Below are positions 17,132 to 25,955 of a stretch of 59,567 nt of DNA, one piece after another. The notes beneath the pieces were generated by a model. That model was not told where the DNA came from. It saw only the letters and a list, made by a program, of their open reading frames with translations, and ran no database searches. The DNA is from a bacterium (GTDB taxonomy: Bacteria; Actinomycetota; Thermoleophilia; Miltoncostaeales; Miltoncostaeaceae), in NCBI GenBank assembly GCA_029977205.1, contig JAPOLI010000004.1, forward strand, positions 1 through 59,567. The letters are read 5' to 3'. Numbering within the stretch: position 1 is the stretch's first letter; each line of letters begins with the position of its first letter. Position numbers and translations under genes: made by a program.

Positions 17132-17929
17132 ATGACCACGCTCGACGCAGCGGGGCGCCGGATGTCGCCCCTCGCACGTGCGAGGCGGCTCTGGGCCGCG
17201 GCCGTGGTGGTGCTGGAGCGCCCGCGCTTCTTCATCCCATTCCTCGTGGTACTGACCTCGCTGGGCTTGTGGCTCGACTCGCTCGGCGGGATTGGCTGGC
17301 AGATCGTGCTGTCCGTCGTGGCGTGGGCCGTGCTGATCGCGGCGTGCGTCACTCTCGGGCCCCTCGACCGATCCCGGGTGTTCGTGGTGGTGGTCGTGGC
17401 CACGACGGCAGAGCTCATCTTCTCGACGCTCCTCGGCGTCTATGACTACCGGCTCGGCAACCTGCCGCTGTTCGTGCCCGCAGGTCACGGCCTCGTGTAC
17501 CTCGCGGGATACCGCTTCTCGCAAACACGGCTCGCACGCGTTCACCCGCGCATCATCGTGGGCATCGCCATCGCGGGTGCACTCGCATGGGGCATCGTCG
17601 GGCTCACCGACTGGCTCGGGCGCGTGGATGTCGCCGGCGCGATCGCCGTTGCGGTACTCGTCGTGTTCCTCATCATCGGCCGTGCCCCGGTGCTCTATGC
17701 CGGAGTGTTCTTCTTCGTGGCGTTCCTCGAGATATGGGGCACGTGGGTGGGCACCTGGGTGTGGCACGAGTCGATACCCGGCCTGGGCATCACCAATGGC
17801 AACCCGCCGAGTGGCGCCGCCGCCGGGTACGTGCTGTTCGACATCTGCGCGCTGGCATTCGCACCGGCCGCCCTCGCCGCATGGCGGTGGGGCGCGCGCC
17901 GGCTGCGACCGGGCTCTGCGCGCGGCTGA
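17132..17929 (+). CDS. Multi-pass membrane protein of unknown function
   Basis: Unrecognised 265-residue integral membrane protein with about seven hydrophobic helices. Polar residues cluster in the membrane-adjacent motif YDYRLGNLPLFVPAGHGLVYLAGYRFS and again in WHESIPGLGITNGNPPSG, patterns that could be an active site or ligand pocket. The first 30 residues are basic and cytosolic. Its TGA overlaps the next ATG (TGATG), so it is coupled to the duplicated-Cys-motif protein. Fold-level guesses such as a carotenoid-related or lipid enzyme cannot be supported from sequence alone. Confidence 0.75.
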   Translation: MTTLDAAGRRMSPLARARRLWAAAVVVLERPRFFIPFLVVLTSLGLWLDSLGGIGWQIVLSVVAWAVLIAACVTLGPLDRSRVFVVVVVATTAELIFSTLLGVYDYRLGNLPLFVPAGHGLVYLAGYRFSQTRLARVHPRIIVGIAIAGALAWGIVGLTDWLGRVDVAGAIAVAVLVVFLIIGRAPVLYAGVFFFVAFLEIWGTWVGTWVWHESIPGLGITNGNPPSGAAAGYVLFDICALAFAPAALAAWRWGARRLRPGSARG

Positions 17930-18504
17930 TGGGCACCGACGGGCCCACCGGCTTCCGCCCGGCGGCCCACCCGCTCTACTCGGGCGAGGTGGACATTCCG
18001 CCCGCGCCGGATGCGGGCTCTGCCGTGCTGGCCGCACTCCTCGGCCGCGCCTCGCGGATCGCCGAGGACGGGTCGCCCGCGCAGGCCCTCGTCGACCTGG
18101 CCGTGCATGCCTGGATGGAGGGACACCTCGCCGGCGAGGATGCCTGCGAGGGGTGTGACGGCGGCTGCGGCTTCGGTCGTGGCCCCGGGCGCCCGGATGA
18201 GATCGCCGATGCCTGCGGGTCGGGGTTGGCGGGTCCCGTGCCGGGGCTCGTGCTCCCGGGTCCCGTGCCGCCGTTCCCGTCGCCTGACGATCCCGTCTTC
18301 ACCGCGGTCGTGATCGGCGGCCTCGGACTGCTGCGCGATGGGCGCGCGGTCGACCGCGTGCTCCCGATGGTGGGGGCCCGCGCCTGGGCCGAGGGCCACA
18401 TCGAGGGAGAGGACCGCTGCCCGGGGTGCGAGTGGCGCGGAGGCCCCGGGATCGGTGCAGATCGCGAGCGGCATGCACGCGACGGGGCCCCGGACGCGCA
18501 GTAG
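17929..18504 (+). CDS. Unrecognised protein with duplicated EGHxxGEDxCxGC motif
   Basis: No family recognised. The 191-residue product contains the same module twice: HAWMEGHLAGEDACEGC at residues 60-76 and RAWAEGHIEGEDRCPGC at 151-167, each preceded by a helix (LVDLAV, VDRVLPMVG). Each module has Glu-x-His, Glu-Asp and a Cys-x2-Cys pair, a set suited to binding Zn or Fe. Module 1 has an extra Cys80. A Pro/Gly-rich linker (about 88-120) separates them. The ATG overlaps the stop of the membrane-protein gene. An internal duplication with all metal-type residues kept suggests a functional metal site in each half. Confidence 0.65.
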   Translation: MGTDGPTGFRPAAHPLYSGEVDIPPAPDAGSAVLAALLGRASRIAEDGSPAQALVDLAVHAWMEGHLAGEDACEGCDGGCGFGRGPGRPDEIADACGSGLAGPVPGLVLPGPVPPFPSPDDPVFTAVVIGGLGLLRDGRAVDRVLPMVGARAWAEGHIEGEDRCPGCEWRGGPGIGADRERHARDGAPDAQ

Positions 18505-18507
18505 GGT
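18502..18507 (+). promoter_or_regulatory. Candidate -10 (TAGGGT) of the dehydrogenase gene
   Basis: TAGGGT begins in the stop codon of the gene before it and ends 7 bases before the ATG at 18515, matching the leaderless pattern. Confidence 0.35.
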
Positions 18508-18514
18508 GCGGCGC

Positions 18515-19375
18515 ATGCGCGTGGGAGTCATCGGTGCCGGCCTCATGGGCGCGGGCATGATCCGCAATATCGCGGCCGGCGGGCACGAGGTGACGGTGTT
18601 CGCGCGCACCCCGTCCACGGCCGAGGGCCTGCCCGCCGCCCTCGCCCCGGACATCGCGGCCGCAGTGGAGGGTGCCGACGTCGCGGTGCTGTCGGTCACT
18701 GACTCCGAGGACGTCCTCGAGGTGGTGGCGGCCGTGAGCGCGGCCACGGCGCCGCCCCCGGTCATCATCGACACGTCGACGATCGCGCCCGCAGCTGCGC
18801 GCGAGGCCGCCACGGTTGCCGCGGCAGCGGGCGCGGAGTACCTGGACTGTCCGGTCAGCGGCGGCCCGCCCGGCGCTGCGGCGGGCACCCTCGCCGTCAT
18901 GTGCGGGGGCACGGATGCCGGCGTGGCAGCGGCCACGCCGGTGCTCGACCTGATCGGCGACCCGGCGAAGCGCGTGCACTGCGGCCCGGTGGGATCTGGC
19001 CTGGTCGCGAAGCTGGTGAACAACCTGCTCGTCGCCGTGATCTCCGCAGGCACCGCGGAGGCATTTGGCATCGGCCAGCGGGCGGGAGTGGACCCCGAGG
19101 TGCTCGCGCAGGTCGTAATGGCATCGTCCGGGGACTCCTGGCAGCTGCGCAACCTGTTTCCACGCGTGCTGGCCGGTGATCACACCCCGGGGTTCCGCGC
19201 ACGGGATCTGCGCAAGGACCTGCGCCACGCACGCGACCTCGCCGCGCAGCCGCTCGCGATCGGTGATCCTGCATCATCACTCTTCGATGAGGTGGACGAC
19301 ATGCTCGACTACGGCGCGGTGGCCCGCCTGCTGATGGACCTTCCCGATTCCGGCCCTATCCAGGAGGCCTCGTGA
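18515..19375 (+). CDS. Beta-hydroxyacid dehydrogenase (3-hydroxyisobutyrate dehydrogenase-like)
   Basis: Cytoplasmic NAD(P)-dependent oxidoreductase of 286 residues. The Rossmann start is GVIGAGLMGAGM, followed by the cofactor-selecting strand end VTVFARTPS with Arg, which hints at NADP+. The substrate motif DCPVSGGPPGAAAGTLAVMCGG and the catalytic-Lys motif GLVAKLVNNLL are intact, and the C-terminal all-helical domain is full length. Members reduce 3-hydroxyisobutyrate, tartronate semialdehyde or similar small acids. The start at 18515 follows a -10-like TAGGGT. The next gene starts at GTG overlapping its stop. Confidence 0.88.
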   Translation: MRVGVIGAGLMGAGMIRNIAAGGHEVTVFARTPSTAEGLPAALAPDIAAAVEGADVAVLSVTDSEDVLEVVAAVSAATAPPPVIIDTSTIAPAAAREAATVAAAAGAEYLDCPVSGGPPGAAAGTLAVMCGGTDAGVAAATPVLDLIGDPAKRVHCGPVGSGLVAKLVNNLLVAVISAGTAEAFGIGQRAGVDPEVLAQVVMASSGDSWQLRNLFPRVLAGDHTPGFRARDLRKDLRHARDLAAQPLAIGDPASSLFDEVDDMLDYGAVARLLMDLPDSGPIQEAS

Positions 19376-20043
19376 TCACCCTGTTCCAGATCACCGGCTC
19401 ATCATCGTTTGCCGCGCGCGCGGCGCTCGAGTGCGCGGGCGCCGAGTACGAGGTTGTGGACGTCCACCCCCGGCGGCGCGACGACGCACCGGGTTTTGCC
19501 GACGCCAACCCGCTGCAGCGGGTGCCCGCGCTGCGCGACGGCCAGGTGCGCCTGGCCGAGACCGGTGCGATCCTTCTGTGGATCGGGGATCGCTTCCCCG
19601 AAGCGGGCCTTGCGCCCGAGGTGGGCACCCCGGCCAGGGCCGATCACTACCGCTGGATCACCTGGTGCGCGAATACCCTGCACGTGGGCTGGTGGCCGAT
19701 CATGGCCGGCTTCTACTTCACCAACAACGCGTCGGCCCAGCAGTCGCTGGAGGTCCGCGGCCGGGAGAACATGGACCGGCATGGGCGTCACCTCGAGGCC
19801 TGGCTCAGGGATCATGAGTGGCTCGCCGGCGACCGCGTCGGCGTGTCGGACATCTACGCCTACATGCTCGTCGGCTGGGCCAACTACTACGACGACATCA
19901 CGTTGGGCGGCCCCGCCGTCGCCGCACACTACGAGCGCGTCGGGTCCATCCCGGGCATCGCCCGCGCCCGTGAGCTCGACGACCTCGACGAGCGCCTCAT
20001 TCGCTACCACCCCGAGCTGCGCGGCGGTGCATCGCTCGATTAG
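19372..20043 (+). CDS. Glutathione S-transferase-fold protein
   Basis: Cytoplasmic 223-residue protein with a thioredoxin-like N-terminal half (TLFQITGSSSFAARAALECAGAEYEVVDV, with NPLQRVPALRDG and AETGAILLWIGD, the cis-Pro and Glu-Ser/Thr binding region) and an all-helical C-terminal half containing the conserved WLAGDRVGVSDIYAYM motif. The Ser cluster at 10-12 takes the place of the usual catalytic Ser/Cys. Actinobacteria mostly lack glutathione, so it may use another thiol or not be a transferase. It is coupled to the dehydrogenase gene by GTGA, hinting at a shared pathway. Confidence 0.82.
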   Translation: MITLFQITGSSSFAARAALECAGAEYEVVDVHPRRRDDAPGFADANPLQRVPALRDGQVRLAETGAILLWIGDRFPEAGLAPEVGTPARADHYRWITWCANTLHVGWWPIMAGFYFTNNASAQQSLEVRGRENMDRHGRHLEAWLRDHEWLAGDRVGVSDIYAYMLVGWANYYDDITLGGPAVAAHYERVGSIPGIARARELDDLDERLIRYHPELRGGASLD

Positions 20044-20100
20044 CGCCCGGCGACCGCGCGAAGCAGGTCGCCCACGTCGTTCGCCGTCGCCACGGCGCTA
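20041..20100. terminator. Convergent terminator region with nested inverted repeats
   Basis: A perfect 7-bp stem GGCGACC (20049-20055) and GGTCGCC (20066-20072) with a 10-base loop lies between converging genes. An outer perfect inverted repeat TAGCGCC (20041-20047) and GGCGCTA (20094-20100) contains both stop codons. It would work on both strands; there is no clear T-tract. Confidence 0.5.
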
Positions 20101-22536
20101 GTCGTTCGGCTTCGCCCCGTCACGGTCGGCGCGGAACGACTTGGGAATAAGGCGGGCCAGCCAGCGGGGGAGGGGACCACGAAGGGGCTCGGGCCGGAAC
20201 TGGCGATCGAGCATCCAGAGCCCCGATGCGGTGATGGCCGCCCCGGAGATGGCTACCACGGCGCTGAGCGCCCCGACGGTCGTGAGCTCGAAGAACTCCC
20301 GGAGAGGCGCGACGAGTACCACCATCACGTAGAGACCGGCCATCGCAAGGCACATCACGATCACCCATGCGCTGCGCCGTACCCCGGACACCTCGAGCAC
20401 GAGCACGAGCCAGAGTCCGATCGCCATGAGCGCCGTCACCGCCACGGTGCGCGACACGTCCACGCCGTCAAACAGGACGTTCAGGGCGAACAGGTATGCC
20501 GACACCACGCCCAGGCCCGCCGCCACGCCGGCGGGAAGGGCGAAGCGGAAGGTGGACCCCACGTAGTCACGGGTCCTCCATGCGCCGGTGCTCGGCGCCA
20601 GTGCCAGGAAGAAGGCCGGGATGCCGATGGTGAGGAGCGACAGCAGGGTCAGGTGGCGGGGGAGGAAGGGGTATGTGGTGGGGACCAGCCCGATCGTGAG
20701 GATCAGGAACGCCGCGAGGAACGACTTGGCCACGAACAGCTTGCTCACGCGCTGCAGGTTGCGAAGGGCCTGGCGTCCTTCGAGGATCATCGGGGCGAGG
20801 GAGGCGAAGCCCCCGCGAACCATGACGATGTCCGCCACCGCGCGTGCCATCTGGCTGGCCTCGCCCGGTGCGATGGCCACGCGCGACTTCTTGAGCGCGG
20901 GCACGTCGTTGACGCCATCGCCGATCATCGCCACGTTGAACCCCTCGGCGGCCAGCGCACCCACGATGCGCTCCTTGTCGTCCGGCGTGGCGCGTCCCAC
21001 GATGCCCGCGCCCGTGACCACGCGCGCAAGGGCGGTCGGGTCGGTCGGCAGTTCGGCGGCGAGGATCGGCGCGCTGGAGTGGATCCCGCAGTCGGCCGCG
21101 ATGGCGCCGACGGTCGCCGGGGCATCCCCGGACACCACGTGGACGGGAATGCCCTCACGGCCGAGGAACTCGACGGCACCGCGTACGTCGGGCTGCAGGG
21201 TCTCGGCCAGGGCAACCACGCCGATGGCCCGCAGGTGGTCGGGGGGAGGATCGTCCGGGCCGGGTTCGCCCAAGGGCCCCGTCCCGGCGGCCAGCACGAG
21301 GACCCGTCGCCCGTGCGCTGACTCCCGGTGCACGATGTCGGCGAGCGGCCCGGGGTTGAGCACTCCTGCAGCGCCAAGCGCGACCACGCGGTCGCCGATG
21401 CGCACGCCGGCCCATCGCCGGCGCGAGCTGAACGGCACCACCTCGTCGGGCTGCACGGCCTCGTGCGGCAATTCACGGGCTATCGCATCGAGTGTCTCGT
21501 CCCGGTCGGGCCAGCAGGCGGCATACTCGGCGAGCGATGCATCCAGGGCGTCCGCCCCGACGTGGCCGGCGGCCGAGCGGTGCACAAGGCGCGCCTCGCC
21601 CGTGGTGAGCGTGCCCGTCTTGTCGACGAGCACCATGTCGGCGGAGGCCAGCGCCTCTATCGCCGACAGCTGCTGGGCCAGCGCGCCGCGCCGCGACATG
21701 CGGATGGTGCTCACGGCATAGGTGATGCTCGCGAGCAGGATGAGGCCCTCGGGGATCATCGTGACCATCGCGGCGGTCGCCGTTGACACGGCCTCGTTCA
21801 GGTCTGGGCTCGTTCGCCACAGGGCCAGCGCCAGCACGCCCCCAAGGGGGATCATGATGGCCACCATCGCGAGCAGCAGGCGGTTCATCCCCCGCTGCAG
21901 CGGGGACAGCGGGTGTCGGAACGAGCGCGCGATCCCGGATACGTGGCCGGCATAGGAATCGTCGCCCACGGCCTCGGCTACGTAGGACCCCGACCCCTCG
22001 GTGCAGAACGCTCCGGCGCGCACCTCATCGCCTGTGTCGCGCGTGACGGGGCGTGACTCACCGGTGAGCACGGCCTCGTCGAGCGCAAGGCCGTTGGCCG
22101 TGCGGAGGGTCCCGTCGGCCACCACCTGGTCGCCCGCGCCGATCAGGAGCAGGTCACCCGGCACGACGTCATCCACCGACAGGCTCAGCTCGCGCCCGGA
22201 CCGCACTACGCGTGCGGCGGGCGCGACGAGGGCTGCGAGGCGGTCGACAGCGCGCTTCGCCCGTACCTCCTGCGCAATGCCGATGGTCACGTTGATCACG
22301 AGGATCGCCAGGAAGAACACGTCACGCCAGTCCCCGAAGGCAAGCGTGAGTACGGCGAACGCGGCGAGGATCAGGTTGAAGATGGTGAAGACGTTGGCGC
22401 GGACGATGCTCGCGTAGGAGCGCCCCGGGCGTCGCGGCCGGTGCGCGGGCCGACGCGCGGCGGCTTCCACATCGGTCAGCCCGCCGTCACCTGTGATCAC
22501 GGCCCGGACGGCCGTCTCCGCGGTGTCGCTGCTCAC
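20098..22536 (-). CDS. CtpE-like cation-translocating P-type ATPase
   Basis: Inner-membrane cation pump of 812 residues resembling mycobacterial CtpE, linked to Ca2+ and envelope integrity in that genus (recalled homology). It shows the actuator motif LTGES, the helix-4 motif PEGL, phosphorylation site DKTGTLTTGEA, the KGA-equivalent nucleotide-binding region, and hinge GDGVNDVPALKKS, with six C-terminal helices. No N-terminal heavy-metal domain and no CPC motif, so it is not a P1B metal pump. GTG at 22536 is preferred because upstream codons run into the divergent promoter. It diverges from the DD-carboxypeptidase gene, which may fit a shared envelope role. Confidence 0.9.
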   Translation of the reverse strand: MSSDTAETAVRAVITGDGGLTDVEAAARRPAHRPRRPGRSYASIVRANVFTIFNLILAAFAVLTLAFGDWRDVFFLAILVINVTIGIAQEVRAKRAVDRLAALVAPAARVVRSGRELSLSVDDVVPGDLLLIGAGDQVVADGTLRTANGLALDEAVLTGESRPVTRDTGDEVRAGAFCTEGSGSYVAEAVGDDSYAGHVSGIARSFRHPLSPLQRGMNRLLLAMVAIMIPLGGVLALALWRTSPDLNEAVSTATAAMVTMIPEGLILLASITYAVSTIRMSRRGALAQQLSAIEALASADMVLVDKTGTLTTGEARLVHRSAAGHVGADALDASLAEYAACWPDRDETLDAIARELPHEAVQPDEVVPFSSRRRWAGVRIGDRVVALGAAGVLNPGPLADIVHRESAHGRRVLVLAAGTGPLGEPGPDDPPPDHLRAIGVVALAETLQPDVRGAVEFLGREGIPVHVVSGDAPATVGAIAADCGIHSSAPILAAELPTDPTALARVVTGAGIVGRATPDDKERIVGALAAEGFNVAMIGDGVNDVPALKKSRVAIAPGEASQMARAVADIVMVRGGFASLAPMILEGRQALRNLQRVSKLFVAKSFLAAFLILTIGLVPTTYPFLPRHLTLLSLLTIGIPAFFLALAPSTGAWRTRDYVGSTFRFALPAGVAAGLGVVSAYLFALNVLFDGVDVSRTVAVTALMAIGLWLVLVLEVSGVRRSAWVIVMCLAMAGLYVMVVLVAPLREFFELTTVGALSAVVAISGAAITASGLWMLDRQFRPEPLRGPLPRWLARLIPKSFRADRDGAKPND

Positions 22537-22590
22537 CCCGTAAGGGTTGCACCCCCGTGCGGGCAGTGCCTCGCACCAAGGGCCCGCTGG

Positions 22591-22596
22591 TACCAT
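22591..22596 (+). promoter_or_regulatory. Candidate -10 (TACCAT) of the DD-carboxypeptidase gene
   Basis: TACCAT ends 6 bases before the GTG at 22603. The -35 is poor (GCCTCG at 17 bp). It predicts a leaderless mRNA and supports the GTG as start. Confidence 0.4.
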
Positions 22597-22602
22597 CACA
22601 TC

Positions 22603-23739
22603 GTGCGGATCCTGCTCAGGGCGGCCCTGCTGGCCGTGCTCATCGCGCCTGCCGCCGCCGCCGGGCTTGGTCCCCCGCCGACGCCGGCGGGCACGGCGTG
22701 GCTGCTGGTGGACGGCCAGAGCGGCGAGGTGCTCGCCGCACGCAACGAGGACGTCGCCCGTCCGATGGCGAGCGCCACGAAGATGATGACGGCGCTCGTG
22801 GCGATCGAGAGCGGCGACCTCGACCGCGTCGTCACGGTCGTTCCTGCCGCCGTCGCGGTGGGCGAGTCGTCGGCGGGCATCAGGCCCGGCGAGCGCATCA
22901 CCATGCGGGACCTTCTTCGTGCCCTCATGATCGGCAGCGGAAACGATGCGGCGATCGCGATTGCCTACGCCGTCGCGGGCTCCGAGGCGGAGTTCGTGAC
23001 GCGCATGAACGACCGTGCCAAGGAGATGGGCCTTACCGCCACGCAGTTCGCCAACCCGCACGGACTCGATGAGCCCGGCCATCGGTCATCGCCACGCGAT
23101 CTGCTGGTGCTGGGCCGCGCGGTGATGAAGGATCCCTTCCTCCGCGGCCTCGTGGGCAAGCGCACCACGAGCATCCCCGCGCGCGACGGCTCGGGGCGGG
23201 TCACGCTCCAGAGCGAGAACGATCTGTTGTCGATCATGCCCGCTGCCGACGGCATCAAGACCGGGCACACCGACGGGGCCGGGTACGTGCTCGTGGCCCA
23301 CGCCACCTCCAAGGGCCTCGGTCGCGACTTCTACGCGGTGGTGATGGGCGAGCCCGATCGCGCGACGCGAGCGGCAGATGCCAAGGCGCTCCTGCAGTGG
23401 GGCTTCGCGAACTACGCGCGGCCGGTCGTGCTCCCACGTGGCCGGGCCGTGGCGGATATCGAGGTGCAGGGCGTGCCCGGCGCCACGGTGGGGCTCGCCC
23501 CGCCCGCGGCCGTCGCCGCGACGGTTCGCATCGGAAAGCCCGTGGCGATGCGCGTGATCGCCCCATCCATGGCCGTCACACCGGTCGAGCGCGGACAACG
23601 TCTCGGCCGGGTCGAGGTGCTCCAGGGCGGCACGGTGGTGGCCCGCGCGGCGCTCGTCGCGACGGGGCCGGTCGGCCCCCCGGGCTTCACCGATTCCGTG
23701 CGGAGTGCCTTCGCTGGGATAGGGTCGGTGTTCACATGA
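22603..23739 (+). CDS. dacA: D-alanyl-D-alanine carboxypeptidase (PBP5/DacA family)
   Basis: Exported penicillin-binding carboxypeptidase that trims the terminal D-Ala of peptidoglycan peptides. The 378-residue product has a signal peptide (LLRAALLAVLIAPAAAAG), the active-site SxxK as MASATKMMT, the SGN motif as IGSGNDAA, and KTG as IKTGHTDGAGY, in the correct order for peptidase S11. A C-terminal beta-rich domain (about 270-378) resembles the PBP5 domain that presents the enzyme near the membrane. GTG at 22603 is chosen because the signal peptide begins there. Its stop overlaps the next ATG. Confidence 0.92.
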   Translation: MRILLRAALLAVLIAPAAAAGLGPPPTPAGTAWLLVDGQSGEVLAARNEDVARPMASATKMMTALVAIESGDLDRVVTVVPAAVAVGESSAGIRPGERITMRDLLRALMIGSGNDAAIAIAYAVAGSEAEFVTRMNDRAKEMGLTATQFANPHGLDEPGHRSSPRDLLVLGRAVMKDPFLRGLVGKRTTSIPARDGSGRVTLQSENDLLSIMPAADGIKTGHTDGAGYVLVAHATSKGLGRDFYAVVMGEPDRATRAADAKALLQWGFANYARPVVLPRGRAVADIEVQGVPGATVGLAPPAAVAATVRIGKPVAMRVIAPSMAVTPVERGQRLGRVEVLQGGTVVARAALVATGPVGPPGFTDSVRSAFAGIGSVFT

Positions 23740-24698
23740 TCCTGACGGTCACCCTCAACGCGGCGCTCGACCGCACGCTGAGCGTCCCGAACTTCCAGGT
23801 CGGTCGCCGCCATCGCGCGAGCGAGGCCATGACGCTGCCGGGCGGCAAGGGCGTGAACATCGCACGGGCCCTGCGCAATCTCGGGCAGCCGGTCATCGCC
23901 ACGGGGCTGGCGGGCGGTCGCACAGGCACGGCCATCATCGAGCAGCTCACGGCCGAGGGGATCCTCAATGACTTCGTGCGCATCGGTGATGAGTCGCGCA
24001 CCTCGACAGCGGTGGTCGATCCGACGTCCATGCAGCAGACCGAGATCAACGAGTATGGGCCCTCGGTGGCCGAGTCGGAGCTGGCCCTGCTGATGGAGAA
24101 GCTGGACTACCTCGCGAAGGGCGCGGAGATCGTGGTTCTTGCCGGGTCGCTCCCGCGGGATGTCCCCGATGACTTCTACGCGCTGCTCGCACAGGCGATC
24201 GGACGCGATGACCTGCCGATCGTGGTGGATGCCCCCGGCCCGCCGCTGCGGCTTGCGCTGACCGCGGAGCCCTGGCTCGTGAGCCCGAACATCCGTGAGG
24301 CCGAGGAGGTCGTGGGCAATGAGTTCGCCGACGACGAGGACGCCGCGGTCGGCGCCGAGGCCCTGTGCTCGCTCGGGGCCCGCTCGGCCCTGGTTCACGA
24401 CGAGCGCGGGTGCGTGGCACGCCTTCCCGGCGCCGACGGCGCGAACGGCCGCGTTACCCTGCAGGCGCGCATCGACGTGCGCAGCGACGTGGTGAGCACC
24501 GTCGGCTCCGGTGACGCGTTCCTCGCGGGGTACCTCGCCGGCACGTACGAGGGTGACGACCGCGAAGCCACTCTTCGCCGGGCGGTGGCGTCGGGCGCCG
24601 CCAGCACCGCGCTTCTCGGCGCGGGCGTCGTGGACCCCTCCGACGTCAGCGCGCTCGCGCGGCAGGTCTCCGTTGACGAGGTCGCCGCGGGGGTCTGA
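23736..24698 (+). CDS. 1-phosphofructokinase/tagatose-6-phosphate kinase (PfkB family)
   Basis: Cytoplasmic sugar-phosphate kinase of 320 residues. Family signatures are VTLNAALDRTL at the start, the PfkB motif 1 GGKGVNIARALRNLG, and the ATP-site motif VSTVGSGDAFLAGYLAG with the catalytic Asp. This is the hexose-phosphate branch (FruK/LacC/PfkB). A phosphotransferase system is not adjacent, so fructose-1-phosphate is not certain; fructose-6-phosphate is possible. The ATG overlaps the carboxypeptidase stop (ATGA). It ends just before a terminator-like hairpin and a new promoter for guaB3. Confidence 0.86.
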   Translation: MILTVTLNAALDRTLSVPNFQVGRRHRASEAMTLPGGKGVNIARALRNLGQPVIATGLAGGRTGTAIIEQLTAEGILNDFVRIGDESRTSTAVVDPTSMQQTEINEYGPSVAESELALLMEKLDYLAKGAEIVVLAGSLPRDVPDDFYALLAQAIGRDDLPIVVDAPGPPLRLALTAEPWLVSPNIREAEEVVGNEFADDEDAAVGAEALCSLGARSALVHDERGCVARLPGADGANGRVTLQARIDVRSDVVSTVGSGDAFLAGYLAGTYEGDDREATLRRAVASGAASTALLGAGVVDPSDVSALARQVSVDEVAAGV

Positions 24699-24702
24699 GG
24701 GG

Positions 24703-24748
24703 CCCCCGCCACCCGCGTGAAAACGGCCTCCGGGCGTCCGGGCGGGGG
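24703..24748 (+). terminator. GC-rich hairpin between the kinase gene and guaB3
   Basis: CCCCCGCC (24703-24710) pairs perfectly with GGCGGGGG (24741-24748) over a 30-base loop that can form an inner CCCG/CGGG pairing. It starts 4 bases after the kinase stop and precedes the guaB3 -10, so it is more likely a terminator for the upstream unit than an attenuator. Confidence 0.4.
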
Positions 24749-24751
24749 TGG

Positions 24752-24757
24752 TAGGTT
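24752..24757 (+). promoter_or_regulatory. Candidate -10 (TAGGTT) of guaB3-guaA
   Basis: TAGGTT lies 35 bases before the GTG at 24793 and directly after the hairpin. It would give a leader of about 29 bases containing the GGGGGAG Shine-Dalgarno site. Confidence 0.35.
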
Positions 24758-24792
24758 GCCCCCTCAACCGACGCGCGACAGGGGGAGACCGG

Positions 24793-25953
24793 GTGGAGAT
24801 CGAGATCGGCCGTGGCAAGCGGGGGCGGCGGGCATATGGCCTCGACGAGATCGCCATCGTCCCGAGCAGGCGCACCCGCGATCCCGAGGATGTCGATCTG
24901 TCGTGGGAACTCGGTCCCCATAGGCTCGAGATGCCGCTGCTGGCCTCCGCGATGGACGGCGTCGTGTCTCCGGCCACCGCCATCGAGATCGGCACGCTCG
25001 GCGGACTGGGCGTCCTCAACCTCGAGGGCATCCAGAGCCGCTACGAGGACCCCGATGCCGAGCTGCGCAAGATCGCCGAGTACCCGCCCGATGCCGCGAC
25101 GGCCGGACTGCAGGAGGTCTACCGCTCCCGCGACGTGGACGCCGACCTCATGGTCGAGCGGATCAAGGAGATCAAGGCGTCGGGCGTGCTCACGGCCGGG
25201 TCGCTTACCCCGCAGCGCGTGGAGAAGTTCATCGGCCCCGCGCTCGATGCCGGACTCGACATCCTGGTGATCCAGGGCACCGTCGTCTCGGCGGAGCACG
25301 TGTCGTCGTCGGTCGAGCCCCTGAACCTCAAGCAGTTCATCGCCGACCTTCCGGTGCCCGTCATCGTCGGGGGCTGTGCCTCGTACTCCACCGCCCTGCA
25401 CCTGATGCGCACGGGCGCAGTGGGAGTGCTCGTGGGCGTTGGCCCCGGCGCTGCCTGCACCACGCGCCAGGTGATCGGCGTCGGCGTGCCGCAGGCCACG
25501 GCCATCGCCGATGCCGCCGGCGCGCGCATGCAGCACCTGCTCGAGACCGGTCAGTACGTGAACGTGATCGCGGACGGCGGCATGGCATACGGCGGTGACC
25601 TCGCGAAGGCAATCGCATGCGGTGCTGATGCCTGCATGGTGGGCTCGCCCCTGGCCAAGGCCGCCGAGGCCCCCGGGCACGGCAACCACTGGGGCATGGC
25701 CACGTTCCACCCCGAGCTGCCGCGCGGCACGCGGGTGCGCACCCAGACGATCGGCACCATCAAGGAGATCCTGCTCGGGCCCGCGAGCGAGAACGACGGC
25801 TCGCTCAACCTGATCGGTGGCTTGCGCAACGCGCTTGCGACCTGCGGCTATGAGTCGATCCAGAGCTTCCAGAAGTGCGAGGTCATGATTGCCCCGGCGC
25901 TGAAGACCGAGGGCAAGAAGCTGCAGCAGGCGCAGTCGGTCGGCATGGGCTGA
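24793..25953 (+). CDS. guaB3: GuaB3-family IMP dehydrogenase-related protein
   Basis: Cytoplasmic TIM-barrel enzyme of 386 residues. It has the IMPDH catalytic-loop Cys in [15 protein letters not shown] and the phosphate-binding [19 protein letters not shown], but no CBS pair, which fits the GuaB3 branch common in actinobacteria rather than classical IMP dehydrogenase. Recent work links some GuaB3 proteins to GMP reductase-type chemistry, so the direction of the IMP/GMP reaction is open. GTG at 24793 has a GGGGGAG Shine-Dalgarno site 5 bases upstream. It is two bases from guaA, indicating a guanine nucleotide operon. Confidence 0.88.
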   Translation: MEIEIGRGKRGRRAYGLDEIAIVPSRRTRDPEDVDLSWELGPHRLEMPLLASAMDGVVSPATAIEIGTLGGLGVLNLEGIQSRYEDPDAELRKIAEYPPDAATAGLQEVYRSRDVDADLMVERIKEIKASGVLTAGSLTPQRVEKFIGPALDAGLDILVIQGTVVSAEHVSSSVEPLNLKQFIADLPVPVIVGGCASYSTALHLMRTGAVGVLVGVGPGAACTTRQVIGVGVPQATAIADAAGARMQHLLETGQYVNVIADGGMAYGGDLAKAIACGADACMVGSPLAKAAEAPGHGNHWGMATFHPELPRGTRVRTQTIGTIKEILLGPASENDGSLNLIGGLRNALATCGYESIQSFQKCEVMIAPALKTEGKKLQQAQSVGMG

Positions 25954-25955
25954 CG

